NCBI GenBank assembly: GCA_031263835.1 | Contig: JAISEZ010000288.1 | Span: 1 to 6,575, forward strand | Reading direction: 5' to 3' | From: Tannerella sp. | GTDB lineage: Bacteria > Bacteroidota > Bacteroidia > Bacteroidales > Tannerellaceae | DNA length: 6,575 nt | In this document: piece after piece, positions 5,775 through 6,575 of the stretch | How the letters are laid out: each line of letters begins with the position of its first letter | Position numbering within the stretch: position 1 is the first letter of the stretch | The notes under the pieces: model-generated | Seen by the model: the letters and a program-made list of their open reading frames with translations, nothing else | Told to the model about the DNA's origin: nothing | Databases searched by the model: none | Made by a program: the position numbers and the translations under genes

Positions 5775-6121
5775 AACTCGTGCTCTATTCCACCGTCCAG
5801 TCCCTGTGTCTGGTGTCGGGACAAATCTTCCTGAAGATTGCCATGGCGCAGACGGGCAAGTTCAGTCTCACCTGGCAGTTTATCAGGGACGCGCTGACCA
5901 CATGGCAGCTGGCCGCTTCGGGGCTGTGCATGGCGCTGGCCTCGCTGCTCTGGTTTTATATCCTGAAACATTACGAATTTTCGGTAGCCTATCCCATGAT
6001 AAGCATCAGCTATATCTTTGGTCTGCTGGCCGCCATCTTCATCTTCCACGAACCCGTCCCGCTCACCCGATGGATTGGGGTACTGCTAATCATGGGCGGG
6101 GTACTCCTGGTGACGAAATGA
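5768..6121 (+). CDS. ArnE-like small DMT-superfamily membrane protein
   Basis: This 117-aa protein has four predicted membrane helices (about 4-26, 46-66, 72-93 and 100-115). Motifs SLCLVSGQIFLKIA (12-25), SVAYPMISISY (72-82) and FHEPVPLTRWIGVLLIMGG (93-111) closely resemble what I recall of E. coli ArnE, a subunit of the undecaprenyl-phosphate-aminoarabinose flippase. The membrane Glu of EmrE-type drug exporters (Glu14) is replaced, by alignment to the following Lys, by Leu15, so proton-coupled drug export by that mechanism is unlikely. The start overlaps the CLF stop, placing it firmly in the operon. ArnE works with ArnF; here only one such protein is seen, so it could act as a homodimer or with a partner elsewhere. 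A role in moving the lipid-like product or a lipid-linked precursor across the inner membrane is inference. Confidence 0.75.
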   Translation: MLKLVLYSTVQSLCLVSGQIFLKIAMAQTGKFSLTWQFIRDALTTWQLAASGLCMALASLLWFYILKHYEFSVAYPMISISYIFGLLAAIFIFHEPVPLTRWIGVLLIMGGVLLVTK

Positions 6122-6128
6122 ATGATGC

Positions 6129-6198
6129 GGAGCACACAGAGAGACATAGAGGGAAAAACCTCCGTGTTCTCTGTCTCCGTTGGTGATAATTGATTTTT
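6129..6198. terminator. Probable terminator hairpin between convergent genes
   Basis: GGAG-ACAGAGA-ACA-(A/G)GAGG repeats on the left arm (6129-6152) pair with CCTCC-TGT-TCTCTGT-CTCC on the right (6159-6178). The stem is bulged by CAC and G on the left, and the loop is GAAAAA. A run of five T follows at 6194-6198, 15 bp after the stem, which is too far for a textbook intrinsic terminator in the + direction. ACACAGAG-type inverted repeats are common in intergenic regions of Bacteroidetes and other genomes. It lies between the operon end and the minus-strand aldo/keto reductase, so it may serve both genes. Confidence 0.55.
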
Positions 6199-6212
6199 AT
6201 GTCCACGGACGG

Positions 6213-6575
6213 TCAATAGATCCGGCTTTTGGAGGAATGTTCGTAGTAGTCGGGATTGTTTCCGAGGATGTCGAGCAGGGGCTGACTGATTGCGTCGATC
6301 TGCGCTTCGACTTCGCCTGAAATTTCCAGCGAACAGGCTTCCATATTCATTTTCAGTTCGTCGACGTTGCGCGAACCTACCAGCGTGGAGGTCATGAACG
6401 GCTTTTTCAGTATCCATGCGATGGACAGCTGGGCGATGTGCACGTGCAGTTCGGCAGCTATTTCCCGCAGCCGGTCGACGACCTCGAACAGTTCCTTTTC
6501 CGCACCCGCTTCGCCGTGACGCGACGTGCCCTGACCGCGAAAGTCGGGATAGTGACGCGAATGTGCCTGATGCGG
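6213..6575 (-). CDS. Aldo/keto reductase, C-terminal part (cut by window edge)
   Basis: The frame stays open from the right edge to the TGA at 6213-6215, giving 120 residues of the C-terminus. HIAQLSIAWILKKP, then STLVGSRNVDELKMNMEAC and LSGEVEAQID-like positions (here LEISGEVEAQID), match the aldo/keto reductase end (A-x-A-W-hhh-P, G-S-R-x-x-E-hxxN, Leu-Ser-x-E). The N-terminal barrel with the catalytic Tyr, Lys, His and Asp is outside the window. The GTG at 6443-6441 is not the real start, because the frame and family similarity continue upstream (SRHYPDFRGQGTSRHGEAG). The substrate cannot be assigned. It is on the opposite strand and is unlikely to belong to the operon, although it might supply reduction chemistry to a neighbouring pathway. 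Confidence 0.9.
   Translation of the reverse strand, partial: PHQAHSRHYPDFRGQGTSRHGEAGAEKELFEVVDRLREIAAELHVHIAQLSIAWILKKPFMTSTLVGSRNVDELKMNMEACSLEISGEVEAQIDAISQPLLDILGNNPDYYEHSSKSRIY

Noticed and set aside
6213..6443. A 76-aa stand-alone protein starting at GTG 6443
   Set aside because: The frame continues to the window edge with aldo/keto reductase similarity, so this is only the end of a longer gene.

Overview
The window looks like a piece of a GC-rich Bacteroidetes chromosome, probably Bacteroidales. The reasons are a good match to the Bacteroidetes -7 promoter box (TAACTTTG) just before the first gene, mostly weak or absent Shine-Dalgarno sequences, and a gene set that resembles the fatty-acid/polyketide core of Bacteroidetes flexirubin and aryl polyene clusters. 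The genus cannot be fixed from this stretch.

Layout: positions 1-568 hold no credible gene but are dense in small repeats. They contain a TTCAAAGATTCA duplication, a five-unit 23-bp array of palindromes (117-231), and a composite element with two 29-bp direct repeats, one inverted core copy, and outer arms of heptad repeats in opposite orientation (316-531). A promoter at about 546-576 starts a compact eight-gene rightward operon: FabZ-like hotdog dehydratase (TTG start), 4HBT-type hotdog thioesterase, ketosynthase KS1, a 207-aa half-ketosynthase without a catalytic Cys, acyl carrier protein, ketosynthase KS2, a 349-aa ketosynthase-like protein that has lost all three catalytic residues (chain-length-factor-like), and an ArnE-like four-helix membrane protein. 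Most junctions overlap (ATGA or ATGCTGA) or are only a few bases apart. A hairpin of ACAGAGA-type repeats with a following T-run (6129-6198) ends the operon. The end of an aldo/keto reductase gene converges on it from the minus strand and runs off the right edge.

How the genes fit together: the ACP would carry the growing chain, KS1 and KS2 would condense, the dehydratase would introduce double bonds, and the thioesterase would release or proofread acyl chains. Each intact KS (Cys-His-His) is followed immediately by a Cys-less KS-like partner: KS1 by the half-KS and KS2 by the CLF-like protein. This suggests two KS/partner complexes around one ACP. The set resembles the elongation core of aryl polyene (ape) or flexirubin clusters. 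No ketoreductase, starter-unit ligase, ammonia lyase, acyltransferase, darA/darB pair or MMPL exporter is present between the promoter and the terminator. The system must therefore borrow a ketoreductase and starter from elsewhere, or make something different. The ArnE-like protein hints at a lipid-linked or membrane-translocated product; this last step is inference.
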